Shown one piece after another: positions 18,402 through 29,500 of a stretch of DNA of 64,000 nt. The stretch is from assembly GCF_009296315.1 (NCBI RefSeq), contig NZ_WHLY01000002.1:4066501-4130500 (forward strand). The letters are read 5' to 3'. The translations under genes and the position numbers were made by a program. The DNA comes from Salmonirosea aquatica (GTDB taxonomy: Bacteria > Bacteroidota > Bacteroidia > Cytophagales > Spirosomataceae). Every line of letters starts with the position of its first letter. The stretch's first letter is position 1. A model generated the notes under the pieces. The model was given only the letters and a program-made list of their open reading frames with translations. It made no database searches and was not told the DNA's origin.

Positions 18402-19712
18402 TTACACCGCATCGGAAAGGCTGGAGAAGGTAAAGTCCCGGATTTTCATTGGGGGTACCATATTACCCCGCACCCGCACGGGTTTTCCCAGGGCTTCCAG
18501 ATTATTCAGCATGATCACCGGACTTTCGTTGAAACGGAAATTTTTGACGGGGTATTTGATTTTACCGTCTTCGATATAAAAGGTACCATCGCGGGTCAGA
18601 CCGGTGTACAGTTGGGTCTGAGGATCGAGCCAGCGGGTGTACCAGAACCGCGTAACGAGGATGCCTTTTTCGGTACCTGCAATCATATCTGCCAGTGAAT
18701 CTTCCCCGCCCAGCATCGTAAAACCACCGGGAAGCGCCAGCGGAGAAACATTCTTTTGCTGAGCCCAATAGCGCGAGTACACCATGTTTTTGACCACGCC
18801 CTTGTCAAACCAATACACTTTCCCATAAGGTACCCCTTCCTCCGAAAAAGGAGAGCCGGGAATTTCACTATCCATGGGGTCGGAATAAATCGTGACGCGC
18901 TCGTCGAGGAGTTTTTCACCCAGCCGAACGCCGCCGCCTTTTTTACTCAAAAAACTTCTTCCTTCGTCGGCCGTACGGGCTTCCATACTGCGGATCATAA
19001 ACTGCACCAGTTCGCCCCCCGCGAGCGGTTCCAGAATGACGGTGTACTTGCCGGGTTCTACGGCCCGTGCATTCTGGGAAGCGATGGCCTTCTGAATGGC
19101 AATGTTGGTGGCGGTTCGGGTGTCAAGTATGGATACGTCATTGAAGTCGGCTGACCCGTAGCCCGAGCCGGTGCCGTCTTCAGTTCGGACGGTCACCGAA
19201 AAATTGACCGAAGTTTCCCTGTTGTACCCAAAAAGCCCCTTGCTATTGCCCAGGGCTTCGAAACGGGCGCTATCTTCCAGAAATCCTGCTCCGGACAGTT
19301 TATTTTCACTGATGGGCTTGATGCTGTCCACGGCTAATAAAGCGCGTTTGCGTGGGCCCATTTCGGCAGTGGATTCCACAAAACCAGTGGTTTGCTGATA
19401 GGTCTGCGGGCCTAGCATAGACACGTATTCGGGGTTTTCAGGGGCCAGGTGGGCGATTTCTTCGGCCCGTCGTACGGCCTTTTCCAGCGATTCGTCGTCA
19501 AATTCATTGATGGTGGAGGTACCGACTTTTTTACCCAGTACTGCCGTGATCGATAGGGACAGGTTTTCAGTTTCGCCGGTCGTGGAAACCGTGTTTCGTG
19601 CAAACCGGATGTTGCCGGTCCGGGTACCCGTAAACTGCACACTCATTTCGTCGGCTTTGGAATAAGCCAGTACCTTATCAATGATCTTTTTCGCTTCTTC
19701 TTTGGTAAGCAT
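18402..19712 (-). CDS. tldE: TldE/PmbA-family protein
   Basis: 436 residues without a signal peptide. It shows the TldD/PmbA fold throughout: an N-terminal region around SVQFTGTRTGNIRFARN, then YTVILEPLAGGELV in the position where TldD carries its metal motif, and a C-terminal beta domain (GLTRDGTFYIEDGKI). As in other TldE proteins there is no HExxxH motif. TldE pairs with TldD as a heterodimeric protease acting on unfolded peptides. Here it follows tldD by 99 bp. The partner TldD carries an apparent Tat signal while this protein has none, which is odd for a heterodimer. Confidence 0.85.
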   Translation of the reverse strand: MLTKEEAKKIIDKVLAYSKADEMSVQFTGTRTGNIRFARNTVSTTGETENLSLSITAVLGKKVGTSTINEFDDESLEKAVRRAEEIAHLAPENPEYVSMLGPQTYQQTTGFVESTAEMGPRKRALLAVDSIKPISENKLSGAGFLEDSARFEALGNSKGLFGYNRETSVNFSVTVRTEDGTGSGYGSADFNDVSILDTRTATNIAIQKAIASQNARAVEPGKYTVILEPLAGGELVQFMIRSMEARTADEGRSFLSKKGGGVRLGEKLLDERVTIYSDPMDSEIPGSPFSEEGVPYGKVYWFDKGVVKNMVYSRYWAQQKNVSPLALPGGFTMLGGEDSLADMIAGTEKGILVTRFWYTRWLDPQTQLYTGLTRDGTFYIEDGKIKYPVKNFRFNESPVIMLNNLEALGKPVRVRGNMVPPMKIRDFTFSSLSDAV

Positions 19713-19790
19713 GTTTTTTAATGATAAGTGATGAGAGGCTGACGCGTGTAAGCCGCTGATTATGTTTTATGAACAAACAATCATTGTCGA

Positions 19791-19811
19791 CTGTCAACCA
19801 TCAACCGTCAA
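19791..19811 (-). repeat. Heptad repeats (family A) directly after the tldD stop codon
   Basis: On the minus strand the TAG stop of tldD (19812-19814) is followed without a gap by TTGACGG, TTGATGG and TTGACAG. Confidence 0.6.
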
Positions 19812-21455
19812 CTAAATCTTCCGTCCCGTATTGATCACATTGACTCCATTGAACCGACTGGTTGGACAACCGTGCGATACCGCACTGGCCTGGCCGGGTT
19901 GCCCTTTGCCATCGAAGAAGGTACCAAACAGCCTGTAGTCGTCCTCATCACAAATGGCCGCGCACGAATTCCAGAATTCCTGGGTGTTCGATTGGTATGC
20001 CACGTCGTCGAGCATACCTGCTATTTCACCATTTTTGATCTCGTAGAAAAGTTGGCCGCTGAACTGAAAGTTGTAGCGTTGTTGATCGATGGACGAGGAA
20101 CCTCTCCCCAAAATGTAAATACCTTTTTCTACATCCTTGATCATGTCAGTGATGGCGTACTTTCCGGCTCCGGGCTGTAAGGATACGTTGGGCATCCTCT
20201 GGAACTGGACAGAATCCCAGCTATCGGCAAAGCTACATCCGTGGGAAGCATTCTCACCCAGCATGTGCACCTGATCGCGGGTGGCCTGGTAGTTGACCAG
20301 AATGCCGTCTTTGACCAGATTCCATTCTTTAGCCGGTACCCCTTCGTCGTCGAATCCCACCCGTCCCATTGTGTTGGGCTGCGTTTTATCGGCCAGGAAA
20401 TTTACAATGTCGCTGCCGTACTGGAAGTTTTTCGAGCGCCATTTATCCATGGTGGCAAAGCTGGTACCGGCCAGGTTGGCTTCGTAACCCAATACCCGGT
20501 CGAGTTCCAGTGGGTGCCCGACTGACTCGTGAATCGTGAGACCCAGATTGGAAGGGTCCAGCAGCATGTCATATTTTCCGGCGGGTACCGACTTGGCTAC
20601 CAGCTTTTCCTGCGCTTGCTTAGCCGCCAGGATGGCATCCTCCACCATGTCATAGGAATAGCGGTATACCGTTGGTCCACCCACTACCGACTTTTTCTCC
20701 GAATCAAGACCATCCAGATATTCATAACCCATACCGATGGGCGCGCTAAGTGCATCGCGGGATTTGAACCGACCTGCCTGCTTGTTAACGGCCGTCACAG
20801 TAAAGGTAGGCCACATCCGGTGGATATCCTGGTCGATATACGAGCCGTCGGTGGAGGCGAAGTACTTTTGCTCGTTGACAAAGAACAGATTGGAGGTCAC
20901 GAAGGCGGCCCCGTTTTTGAGCGCGCTGTCATTGACCGTCATCAGCAAATCGACCTTATCCTTGACCGGGATCGCGAAGGCATTCTTTTTGATGGGCGTC
21001 TTCCAGTTTACTTCACCTACCCCCTTCTGAGGCGCCAGAACAACGGGCGCGGTCTGAATTTCGGAGTTGGCCTTGGCAATTTCTACGGCCGTTTGGGCGC
21101 ATTTGGCAATGCCTTCCGCCGTTACATTGTTCGTGGCCGCAAAGCCCCAGGTACCATTGGCAATGACCCGGATGCCTACGCCGTACGACTCGGAGTTGAC
21201 AATATTTTCTACTTTGTTTTCCCGGGTAAAAAAGTACTGCCGCAGGTAGCGGCCAATTCGCACATCGGCATAGGTAGCGCCTTTGCTGGTGGCAGTGTTG
21301 AGCGCCACATCGGCCAACATTTTCTTGGTTGCCGGAGGCAGTCCCGGACTCATAAACTCTTCCGGATGGATTATTTTTCCGGCCGCAAAACCCGGTACCA
21401 GCAGCGCCGACCCCAGGCCAAGCCCTGATAATTGAACAAACTTTCTTCTATTCAT
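19812..21455 (-). CDS. tldD: TldD-family metalloprotease with Tat-like signal
   Basis: 547 residues. The N-terminus NRRKFVQLSGLGLGSALLVPG looks like a twin-arginine signal followed by a hydrophobic core and AAG. The metalloprotease motif HESVGH (His309, Glu310, His314) is intact, in the context LTIHESVGHPLELD. The C-terminal part (DNHGCSF-like MLGENASHGCSFADSWD, then SSSIDQQRYNF) is typical of TldD. The length exceeds E. coli TldD (about 480) mainly because of the N-terminal extension. It precedes tldE in an operon of exported peptidases. Export of TldD with a cytoplasmic TldE would be unusual, so either the signal is retained or TldE travels with it. Confidence 0.88.
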   Translation of the reverse strand: MNRRKFVQLSGLGLGSALLVPGFAAGKIIHPEEFMSPGLPPATKKMLADVALNTATSKGATYADVRIGRYLRQYFFTRENKVENIVNSESYGVGIRVIANGTWGFAATNNVTAEGIAKCAQTAVEIAKANSEIQTAPVVLAPQKGVGEVNWKTPIKKNAFAIPVKDKVDLLMTVNDSALKNGAAFVTSNLFFVNEQKYFASTDGSYIDQDIHRMWPTFTVTAVNKQAGRFKSRDALSAPIGMGYEYLDGLDSEKKSVVGGPTVYRYSYDMVEDAILAAKQAQEKLVAKSVPAGKYDMLLDPSNLGLTIHESVGHPLELDRVLGYEANLAGTSFATMDKWRSKNFQYGSDIVNFLADKTQPNTMGRVGFDDEGVPAKEWNLVKDGILVNYQATRDQVHMLGENASHGCSFADSWDSVQFQRMPNVSLQPGAGKYAITDMIKDVEKGIYILGRGSSSIDQQRYNFQFSGQLFYEIKNGEIAGMLDDVAYQSNTQEFWNSCAAICDEDDYRLFGTFFDGKGQPGQASAVSHGCPTSRFNGVNVINTGRKI

Positions 21456-21508
21456 GCGTATGTCTTTTAAACAAATGAAATGCCAAACCGTTGGTGCCTG
21501 GCAGGTAG

Positions 21509-23703
21509 CTACTCGCCCGGATGATAGGTTTTTTCGGCTCCGTTGAGTACATCTTTTTTATAGAAAATAATGTCTTTGTACTTGCCGTTGATGTAGCCGG
21601 GTACCTGATCGGTAAAATGCGGGGAGGCAGGATCGGTACTCGACCCGCCCGTCAGAATAGACTTGCCTTTCAGCTCTTTCCCAAATTCCACTACCGCCAC
21701 GAACGTATTCCCTGTAATGCCGTAGCGTCTTTTGGCATCGGGTACCTTCCGGCTCACGTAGGCGTTGAGCGAGCCCATGAAACCTGGCGTAGCGGGTACG
21801 GCCCAACTGGGTTTACTGTCGCTGAATGCGACTCCGTCGGCATTACGCTGAAAACGGTTGAGGGTACCCCAGGGTACCTGCCAGGTACCGTGCTCCTTTT
21901 CCAACTCGGCGATTACCTGAGCCAGCAATTCGACCTGCTTTTCGGCGGGGATAAAGTCGGTGGCGATAGTAGCGCCGTTGGTAATGGAGTACCGATCCTC
22001 GTTGACATACGGTTTCTGCAACCGGGCCAGATTCAGGGGAATCAGTTTTTCGATCCACAACACCGCCAGTGTGGTAGCTACCGAAGCGGTGTCACTTTCG
22101 TAATTCCAGCTACTAAGGGTCTGAATGGGTGAAGCGAGTTGTGTGGGGGGCGACGGTAGCTTCTGGTAGGCGGCGAGCAGGTTCGGAATGTGGCGGGCCG
22201 CGCCGGAAAGGTAATGATCGTGCGCCGCAGAAATGACATCGTCCACCGTAGCATTTTCAAGTTTTTCCAGTACCCTAATCGCACTGGAGGCGCGGGGCGT
22301 TTGCCCGTCGGGCAGCATGTAGAGGGGTTTGGTGGCGCGCATGGTAGAGTCGTAAGCGCCGGTACCGTACAGAATGGTAGAGTTGCAGTTCTGGACCCAG
22401 CCGTTTCCGGGATTGATGTACTGGGGGAGGTCGTCCAGGGCGTAGGTACCTTGCCATTCCGTAGTGGGGGTACTTCCTTCTACCGCGTGTTTCCAATCCT
22501 GAGCCGGATCTTTTTTGGGGACGAAGTTGCCGTGCCAGTAGGCGATATTACCAGCGCGATCGGCATAAATGATGTTGCTGCCGACCATGACCCGGGTATT
22601 TAGGGCCGCCTTGAATTCCTTCAGGTTGGTGGCCTTCATTTTTTTCCAATGCATGGCCAGCAGATCGATGTTGGCATCGATGGTTTTCAGCGTAATCCAC
22701 TGGTTGTCGTAAGCCGATACCACGGGGCCGTGGTGGGTGCGGTAGGTCGTGAAGGTTTTGGTGAGTAGTTCATTCCCTTTTTTGTAGCGCAGGGTAATCC
22801 TGGTACTATCCACCGGACGCCATGCTCCGTCGTATTCGTAAAGGTACCCCCCTCTTTTTTCTGAATATGCTCCGTGTACAAATCTTTGGCATCGGAAAGC
22901 GACACGGGATGCATCCAGCCACAGTATTCATTGAATCCCTGGAAAATATTGAACTGCCCCAGAAAAGGCGCGCCGTAGGCATTCAATCCTTTTTTGCTCA
23001 CAACCTGAATCTCGATCCGACCGTAGAATTCGGAGTGGGGGTTGATCAGCAGCATGGCATTTTTACTGGCGGTACGCGAGGGGCCTATGGCCCAGCCATT
23101 GGATCCGGCGGGCTCCCAGGTGTCTCCCTTTTCTTTTTGAGGGGGTAGATAGGAGAGGGATTTGTCGGCGTAGCCTGCATAAAATTTGATGAATTCGTCC
23201 TCGTCGATATTACTGCCACCGATGGAAGGAATGTTATTCATCAGTACCATCCAGGGCTCGACCCGCTGAATGAGTTTGGGCTTTTTCTCGGAATGAGAAA
23301 GCATGTAAAAGTTGATCCCGTCGGCGTAGGCGACGCACAGTTTTTTGAGCCAGCGGGGCGTTTGACCGTACAAAGCTTTTGCTTTCGTAGAATCAATGTA
23401 CATCCGGGCCCACAGGTCTTTGTACAATGCCTCTTCGCCCTCCACTTCGGCCTGCCGGCCCAGCCGGCTGATAAGGGTACCTTCTACTTTTTCAAAAAAC
23501 TCTTCGCACTGCACGTACATCATGCCAAACACCGCTCCGGCATCGGTTTTGGCATACACGTGCGGAACGCCCCATTTGTCTTTGATGATGGTAACCTGCT
23601 GCGCCTGTTTTCTGAGCGCCGTGATTTCCTGAGGAGAAAAAGACTGAGCCAGACCGGAGAACGAGAAAATAATCAGGATGAGAAGGGAAAGGACGGTTTT
23701 CAT
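21509..23703 (-). pseudogene. Penicillin acylase family Ntn hydrolase, interrupted by a frameshift
   Basis: The 5' part (from ATG 23703) has a signal peptide (1-20), KDKWGVPHVYA and the autocatalytic nucleophile Ser201 in EPAGSNGWAIG. The frame is lost after about residue 286 at a run of six G (plus-strand C run 22847-22852) preceded by A6GA. One extra G would rejoin it to the second part, which reads YLYEYDGAWRPVDSTRI and runs on to 21509. The joined product would be about 730 residues, normal for the family. Family members hydrolyse amides such as beta-lactam side chains, acyl-homoserine lactones and N-acyl peptides. A sequencing error, phase variation or true decay would all look like this. 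Confidence 0.85.
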
Positions 23704-25019
23704 TCGGCGGTAGTTTTCGATGAATCACGCGTGAGTCGGTACATTAACACGGCGGTGCGCTTTACGATGGGCTGAATGGAGGTCAGGTGGACGTACTCGC
23801 CCGGGGCGTGAGCGCCCGACCCCTGCACGCCAAGGCCGTCCAGCCCGTCCACGTACTCGGCCACAAACGAAATATCACCGGCGCCCCGCCGCCCGGGGTC
23901 GAAGGGCCTTACTTCGCCCTGTCCCAGGTCGAGGCTCACCTGGTTCAGTATATTCAGGACAGCCATATTGCCTTCGGTGGGAGGCATGGCAGGGTACCCA
24001 TCGGTGAAGGTGATTTCGGCCTGCGTCAGCGGTAGGTTCCGGGCTACAATCGCGCGCATTTTTTCACGCGCGCGTTCTTTCTGTTCATTGGTCAGAAAGC
24101 GCAGGTCGCCTTTCACAAGTGTCGTGTTCGCCACCAGATTGCTCTTGCCCGACGCCATGCCCTGTATACCCGAGGCTTCCAGCTGCGCCGTGGTACCCCC
24201 CAGAATAAGCCCCGGGCTGAAGGTAAGGTTGGGCTCCTGCAATTCCGCGTAAAATTCATTCAGAATCCGGGCAGTTTCGTAAATGGCGCCCGCGCCGGAA
24301 TTCTTGCTAAAAATACCCGACGAATGCGACTGTTTGCCGCTGACTGAAAGTGACCAGCCGCTGCTTCCGCGCCTGGCCACGGTGGCGTAGTTAAACCCGG
24401 TGCCGTTTTCAAACCCCAGCGCGATATCGCTGCGTTTGGCCAGGTCGACAATGTCTTTCCGGCTGGTTTCGAGGGGAGAGCCGGGACTTTCTTCGTCGCC
24501 GTGCAGGATCACCACAATCTGCCGGTCATCAAGCTGTCCTGCTTCGCGTAGGGCTTTCAGGGCGTAGATCAGCACCATATTGCCGCCTTTCATGTCGGAA
24601 CTACCCGGCCCTACGGCAATAGAGTCCTTTTGTTCCCATTTCTGGAAAGGGCTGTCGGATTCGAAAACAGTGTCGATATGCCCGATCAGCAGCAGTCGTT
24701 TTCCTTTGGTACCTTTAATCTCGGCGATCAGGTGCCCACCCCGGTTCATGGATTCGGGCATATCGACCCAGGTGGTCGTGAAGCCTAGGTCTTCCAGTAA
24801 TTTCTTATAAAGTGCTCCCGCTTTCCTGACGCCCGCCGGATTCTGCGAGCCGCTGTTGATGTTGACCGTTTCTGCCAGAAAACGGATGGATTCGGGGTAG
24901 TTTTTTTCGACGTTTTTGGCAATGGCCAGTTCGGTTTTGCTCAGCTTTTGGCCCATAACGGGAAAAGCCAGCAGACCTATGGCGGCTGTTATAAATAATA
25001 TTCCAAATCTGGATTTCAT
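23700..25019 (-). CDS. M20-family peptidase, glutamate carboxypeptidase-like
   Basis: 439 residues with a signal peptide (1-24). Zinc ligands and catalytic residues are visible: His114 and Asp116 (LLIGHIDTVFE), Asp142 (SDMKGG), Glu176-Glu177 (HGDEESPGS) and a C-terminal His in GSGAHAPGEYVH. The dimerisation domain covers about 225-330. Secreted M20 enzymes of this type cleave C-terminal residues from peptides or folates. The stop overlaps the start of the penicillin acylase gene (ATGA at 23700-23703), which suggests coupled translation and a joint role in breaking acylated peptides. Confidence 0.87.
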   Translation of the reverse strand: MKSRFGILFITAAIGLLAFPVMGQKLSKTELAIAKNVEKNYPESIRFLAETVNINSGSQNPAGVRKAGALYKKLLEDLGFTTTWVDMPESMNRGGHLIAEIKGTKGKRLLLIGHIDTVFESDSPFQKWEQKDSIAVGPGSSDMKGGNMVLIYALKALREAGQLDDRQIVVILHGDEESPGSPLETSRKDIVDLAKRSDIALGFENGTGFNYATVARRGSSGWSLSVSGKQSHSSGIFSKNSGAGAIYETARILNEFYAELQEPNLTFSPGLILGGTTAQLEASGIQGMASGKSNLVANTTLVKGDLRFLTNEQKERAREKMRAIVARNLPLTQAEITFTDGYPAMPPTEGNMAVLNILNQVSLDLGQGEVRPFDPGRRGAGDISFVAEYVDGLDGLGVQGSGAHAPGEYVHLTSIQPIVKRTAVLMYRLTRDSSKTTAE

Positions 25020-25108
25020 GAATCAGGGACTTTATTTTCTTAAATATAATGAAAATGCTGGCCGACGACTAACCCCAGGTAGTTCATCAGCCAGCATCGA
25101 GAAAACAC

Positions 25109-26554
25109 CTACTTATAAATCGGGATCGAATCGAACAGACCGGGAGCGGGGCTGGGGCTGTTGGTATTGGAGTTCAGCTCGTTTTGCGAATAAATGAAAC
25201 GCCACGGTAGTTGGGTGCCATTGTTGGGCGTCAGTTTTATGCCCACAGCTTCGGTGCGTGTCCGGCGCTCGTCGTTCCAGCCCATGTGCTGGCCGTAGAA
25301 GGTAACGTACCGTTCTTCCAGAATTTCGCGCAGCAAGGCATCCATTGCCGAAATACCATCTTTGTTTTCCATCCCACCCGCTTCAAAATCCGCCGTTACG
25401 TAGGGTAGGTACTGGTAGGTACCCGCTACCTTGAAAGTGGCGTGCAGGTACCCCCCTGAGTTAAGAAAACTACGATAGGTATTAAGATGGCCTAAGGCTA
25501 CATCAAATCCTTTCCCGGCCCGAAGTGCCGTTTCGGCCAGCGTAAGCAGATTTTCCTGGTAGGTTACGAGTGGAAAACTGGCATCCCGGGCGAAGAAAGC
25601 CCGGCTGGTGGTGGTCGTGGTGGTATTCGGCTCGATCACGCCCGGCGCGTTCACCCCTTTTTCCAGGTAATAAAACTTAAACCGCGCGGTTTCATTGGTC
25701 TTGGCATTACCCCGGTACAAGGCATTGGCCGGATTCAGAATGAAGGTATTGTACGAATCTTCGCCGGTAATACTACCCGCCCGCACGTTGGTCAGGAAGC
25801 TATAATTGGCGTTTTCGTTGGTGCTAGCAATGGTACCATGGGGCGAATAAAGTGAATTGGCAAAGGTACTCACGCCCGAAGTCGCGGCCGTATAGGCGTC
25901 GTCGTATTGCTTGATGTCCACCAGCAGCCGGGCCTTGAGCGTGTAGGCTACCTGCTTCCACTTGGTAGCATCGCCACCAAAATGCACATCTTCGCTACCT
26001 ACCGTACCCACACCCGATTCAAGATCGGCAATGGCTTCGTCGAGACGGGCGACCAGTTTGGGGATGAGTTCGGCCTGGGTCTCAAACCTCGGGTTGGGAA
26101 ATTCGGCGGTCTTACCAGCCTCTTCAAAAGGGATCTCGCCCCACAATTCGGTGGCGGTACCCAGGGCATTTACCTGGATGATTTTGGTAATCCCTGCCAT
26201 TTTACGGTTACCGATGGCTTCGGCTTTTTCAATGGTAATGAGCGCGTTTTTGTTTACGCCGGTAAAGAAAATGTTCCAGTCGTCGTCAAAATTATTGGCC
26301 GTAATCTGGTACAGGTACCAGGTACCCAGTTGTTGAAAGGTACCTTTTCCGTAGCCGGTCCAGACAATGGCCAACCGACTGGCCAGTCCCTCCTGAGCGG
26401 CCATATTGGCGATTTGCGTGCCGGTGAAAACGTATTTGGCCGGAGCATCCGTAGCATTGTTAGGGTCGGTATTCAGTCCCTCGACGATTTTTTCACAGGC
26501 CATCAGGTGAAACCCAATAATCAGGGCCAGAATCGATTTATGGATCCTTTTCAT
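25109..26554 (-). CDS. SusD/RagB-family lipoprotein (SusD-like type 2)
   Basis: 481 residues. A lipoprotein signal ends at LMAC (Cys20). The mature N-terminus EKIVEGLNTDPNNATDAP and the TPR-like helices with LGTWYLYQITANNF are typical of the SusD-like type 2 branch, which is often linked to peptide or non-glycan loci. It is the surface ligand-binding lid of the SusC channel encoded 21 bp upstream. The downstream genes encode peptidases and an amidase, so a peptide or amino-acid conjugate ligand is more likely than a polysaccharide. Confidence 0.87.
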   Translation of the reverse strand: MKRIHKSILALIIGFHLMACEKIVEGLNTDPNNATDAPAKYVFTGTQIANMAAQEGLASRLAIVWTGYGKGTFQQLGTWYLYQITANNFDDDWNIFFTGVNKNALITIEKAEAIGNRKMAGITKIIQVNALGTATELWGEIPFEEAGKTAEFPNPRFETQAELIPKLVARLDEAIADLESGVGTVGSEDVHFGGDATKWKQVAYTLKARLLVDIKQYDDAYTAATSGVSTFANSLYSPHGTIASTNENANYSFLTNVRAGSITGEDSYNTFILNPANALYRGNAKTNETARFKFYYLEKGVNAPGVIEPNTTTTTTSRAFFARDASFPLVTYQENLLTLAETALRAGKGFDVALGHLNTYRSFLNSGGYLHATFKVAGTYQYLPYVTADFEAGGMENKDGISAMDALLREILEERYVTFYGQHMGWNDERRTRTEAVGIKLTPNNGTQLPWRFIYSQNELNSNTNSPSPAPGLFDSIPIYK

Positions 26555-26575
26555 GTTTGAATCAGATTTGGACGA

Positions 26576-29500
26576 TTAATAATTTATTTTGAGGCTGAAT
26601 ACCAGCGACTTGGTGTTGGGGTTATTGAAGTAATCTACCCCGCGGGCATTCCCTACGCCCGACACGTTGGTTTCGGGATCGACCCCCACAATTTTGGTCC
26701 ATAGGAAAGGGTTACGACCCGTGACCGTGAAGTCGATGGATTGCAGCTTGGTTTTCTGGCGAAAACCAGCTGTGCGCAGGCTGTACCCCAGCGATATTTC
26801 CCGTACCCGCGTCCAGCTGCCATCCTTCACGAACTGCTCGGCCAGCTGCCCCGAGTGCCCTCCGATGGAGGTATAATACGACTGCTCCAACAGCACGGGA
26901 CCGCCTCCGAAATCGGCTACATTACCCCGCACGGTACTTCCCGCCGGAATCAGTTTACCGGCGTAGGTATACATGTCCTGACTCAGCGTCACTTCGTTTC
27001 CTACGTCACCATAGGTACCGAAGTTGACCAATACCCCACGGGTACCTTCGTAAAAATCACCGCCCTGGAATGTTTCGAACAGCAGATTAAAGGAAAGATT
27101 CTTGTAGCCTACCTTCGTGCCAAAACCACCACGCCAGTCGGGATTCGGATTGCCGATGATCTGCAGTTCAGTGTCAAGAATGGGGAAGCCTTTTTCGGTA
27201 AGCGCTTTGGTGCCGTCGGCATTGCGCTTGTACACACCCCCGTAAAAAGACGAAAGAGGGTACCCTACGCTGGCTACTGTGCTGAGTGCCCCGCCTGTGA
27301 AAGTCACGATTTCGGTGCCTCCCAGATCAGTGACTTCGTTTCGGTTGCGGCTCCAGTTAGCAAATACGTTCCACTCCCAGTCGCCTTTCTGTAGCACATT
27401 GTAGTTGAGGTCAAGTTCCATCCCCTTGTTTTCCATGGTACCCGCGTTGGTGTACCTTTGACTGAATCCCGACGAACCCGCCGCCGAAACCTGCAGGAGC
27501 AGATCGACAATTCGGTTTTGGTAGTAGGTGAATCCGGCGGAAAGCTTACTGTCGAAAAAGCGCAGGTCAGTCCCGATTTCCCATTCGGTTTTCCGTTCGG
27601 GTTTCAGGTAAGGATCACCCTGGCTGGTGCTTTGCACGTACGCACCGCCATAGCCCGAACCCGTCAGGTTGGTAGCCCAGCTGCCAAACGAGGCTGTTAC
27701 GTAGGGCGTGGTATTCCGGTATGCTTCGGGCTGAATACCCACGATTCCGTAGGAAGCCCGCAACTTTCCAAACGATAGCGCTGAACTGGCAAACAGGGGT
27801 AGGTGGGTGAATTGCCACGCTACATCGGCCGAGGGATAGTAAAACGTCGACTTCGATTCACTGCCAAACGTGGAACCCGCTTCACCCGCTGCCGATAAAT
27901 TCACATACAGCTGATCGTAGAAACCCAAGTTCAGCGTTGAATACAGACGCGCCATCCGGCGGTGCGTTTCGCGGTTGTAGGGGTAGTTGTTGGCGTTGAT
28001 GGAGTTGCTGAAATTGGGGGGTGCCTCCTCCAGAATAAAGTTATTCATGATGCCGCCCAGACTGTTGTATTTCCGGTCGTTGACATTGAAGCCGACAATC
28101 AGGGTACTTGTGACGTTGGAGCCGAAGTTTTTGGTAGCCCGCCCGATTATATCCAGATTCATCTCCATTTCTTTGATCATCTCCTGCTCGTATTGCCCCG
28201 CTCCCGAATTGACTACCGATGATACCGGGTTGTTCGTCACCCGGCGGTCGGTATAGGTGTCGAGTCCTCCCCGGGCCGTGATATTGAACCAGTTGAGTGG
28301 ACTTATCACGAGCTCAGAGCTAAGGATGAACCGATCGACCTCCGAGAAATTGGTCAACTCATTGATGGTCCATAAAGGATCATTATAAGACGGATTGGCC
28401 GAAGCACCCAGGTAATTACGGTACGACCGCTGGCGGTTGGTGATGGCCGAAGCGGTGGGCGAGGCAAAGTAAGAGCCCTTCCAGTAACGGCTGTCGAAGT
28501 CGGGCGAAGACCGCAGCATTCCCAGGTACAGGCCACTGGTATTATCGCCTTTCTGAATCCGGTTGGAGGTAGTTCTCACGTAGTTGGCATTGGCCGAAGC
28601 CCGTATTATGTCGTTGTACTGGCGGGTCGTATTGAAGCGGACCGAACTCCGCTTGTAATCGCTTTGCCCCGCAAATATCCCCTTCTGATCAAGATTACCG
28701 AGGCTCAGGTAAAAATTGCCTTTGTCGTTGCCGCCGCTCAAGCTGATGTTATTGTCGAAGTAGGTACCTGTTCTGAACACCGCATCCCGCCGGGCATCGT
28801 TGTAGGTTTCTTTGGAATTTTTGGTAATGATGGGGTAAAAGGTAGGACCATTATACGACTCGAAACGGGCACCGTTCATATTTACTTCGTCGGCACCACC
28901 CGTACGATCCGCTATTTTATCGCCCCAGGAGTACTGAGTCGTAGGGGTGTAGGCACCGTTGGTACCTTGGCCGTAGGTTTCCTGCAAGGGATGCAATACG
29001 TTCACTTTGTCAAATGAAACAGTGGATGAATAACTGATATTGATCTTACTATCATCTGCTCCCTTTTTAGTCGTAATCATGATCACCCCATTCGCTGCCC
29101 TCGATCCCCATAGTCCCGCTGCCGATGCTCCTTTCAATACCTGCACCGACGCGATGTCCTCGGGATTGATATCGTTCAGGCGCGACTGCTGCGCCACACC
29201 TCCCCGGGCATCGCCGAGGGTACTGTTGCTCATGGGGATGCCATCGATAATGACGAGGGGTTGGTTAGACCCCGTGATGGTATTCTGCCCCCGAATCTGA
29301 ATATTGGAGCCCGCTCCGGGATCGCCCGTCGAGCGCGAAATCTGCACCCCGGCCGCCCGGCCGGTAAGTCCGTTGATGACGCCTGTTTCGCCCGAACGCA
29401 CAATATCATCGGCCTTGATGGTAGAAGAGGTAGAGCCCAGCCGATCTTTATTCTCCTTGAAACCCAATGCCGTTACCACCACTTCGCTCAGTTGCCGGGT

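Noticed and set aside
20529-21428. 299-codon frame antisense to tldD
   Set aside because: It is a shadow of the tldD coding sequence, which has clear family motifs.
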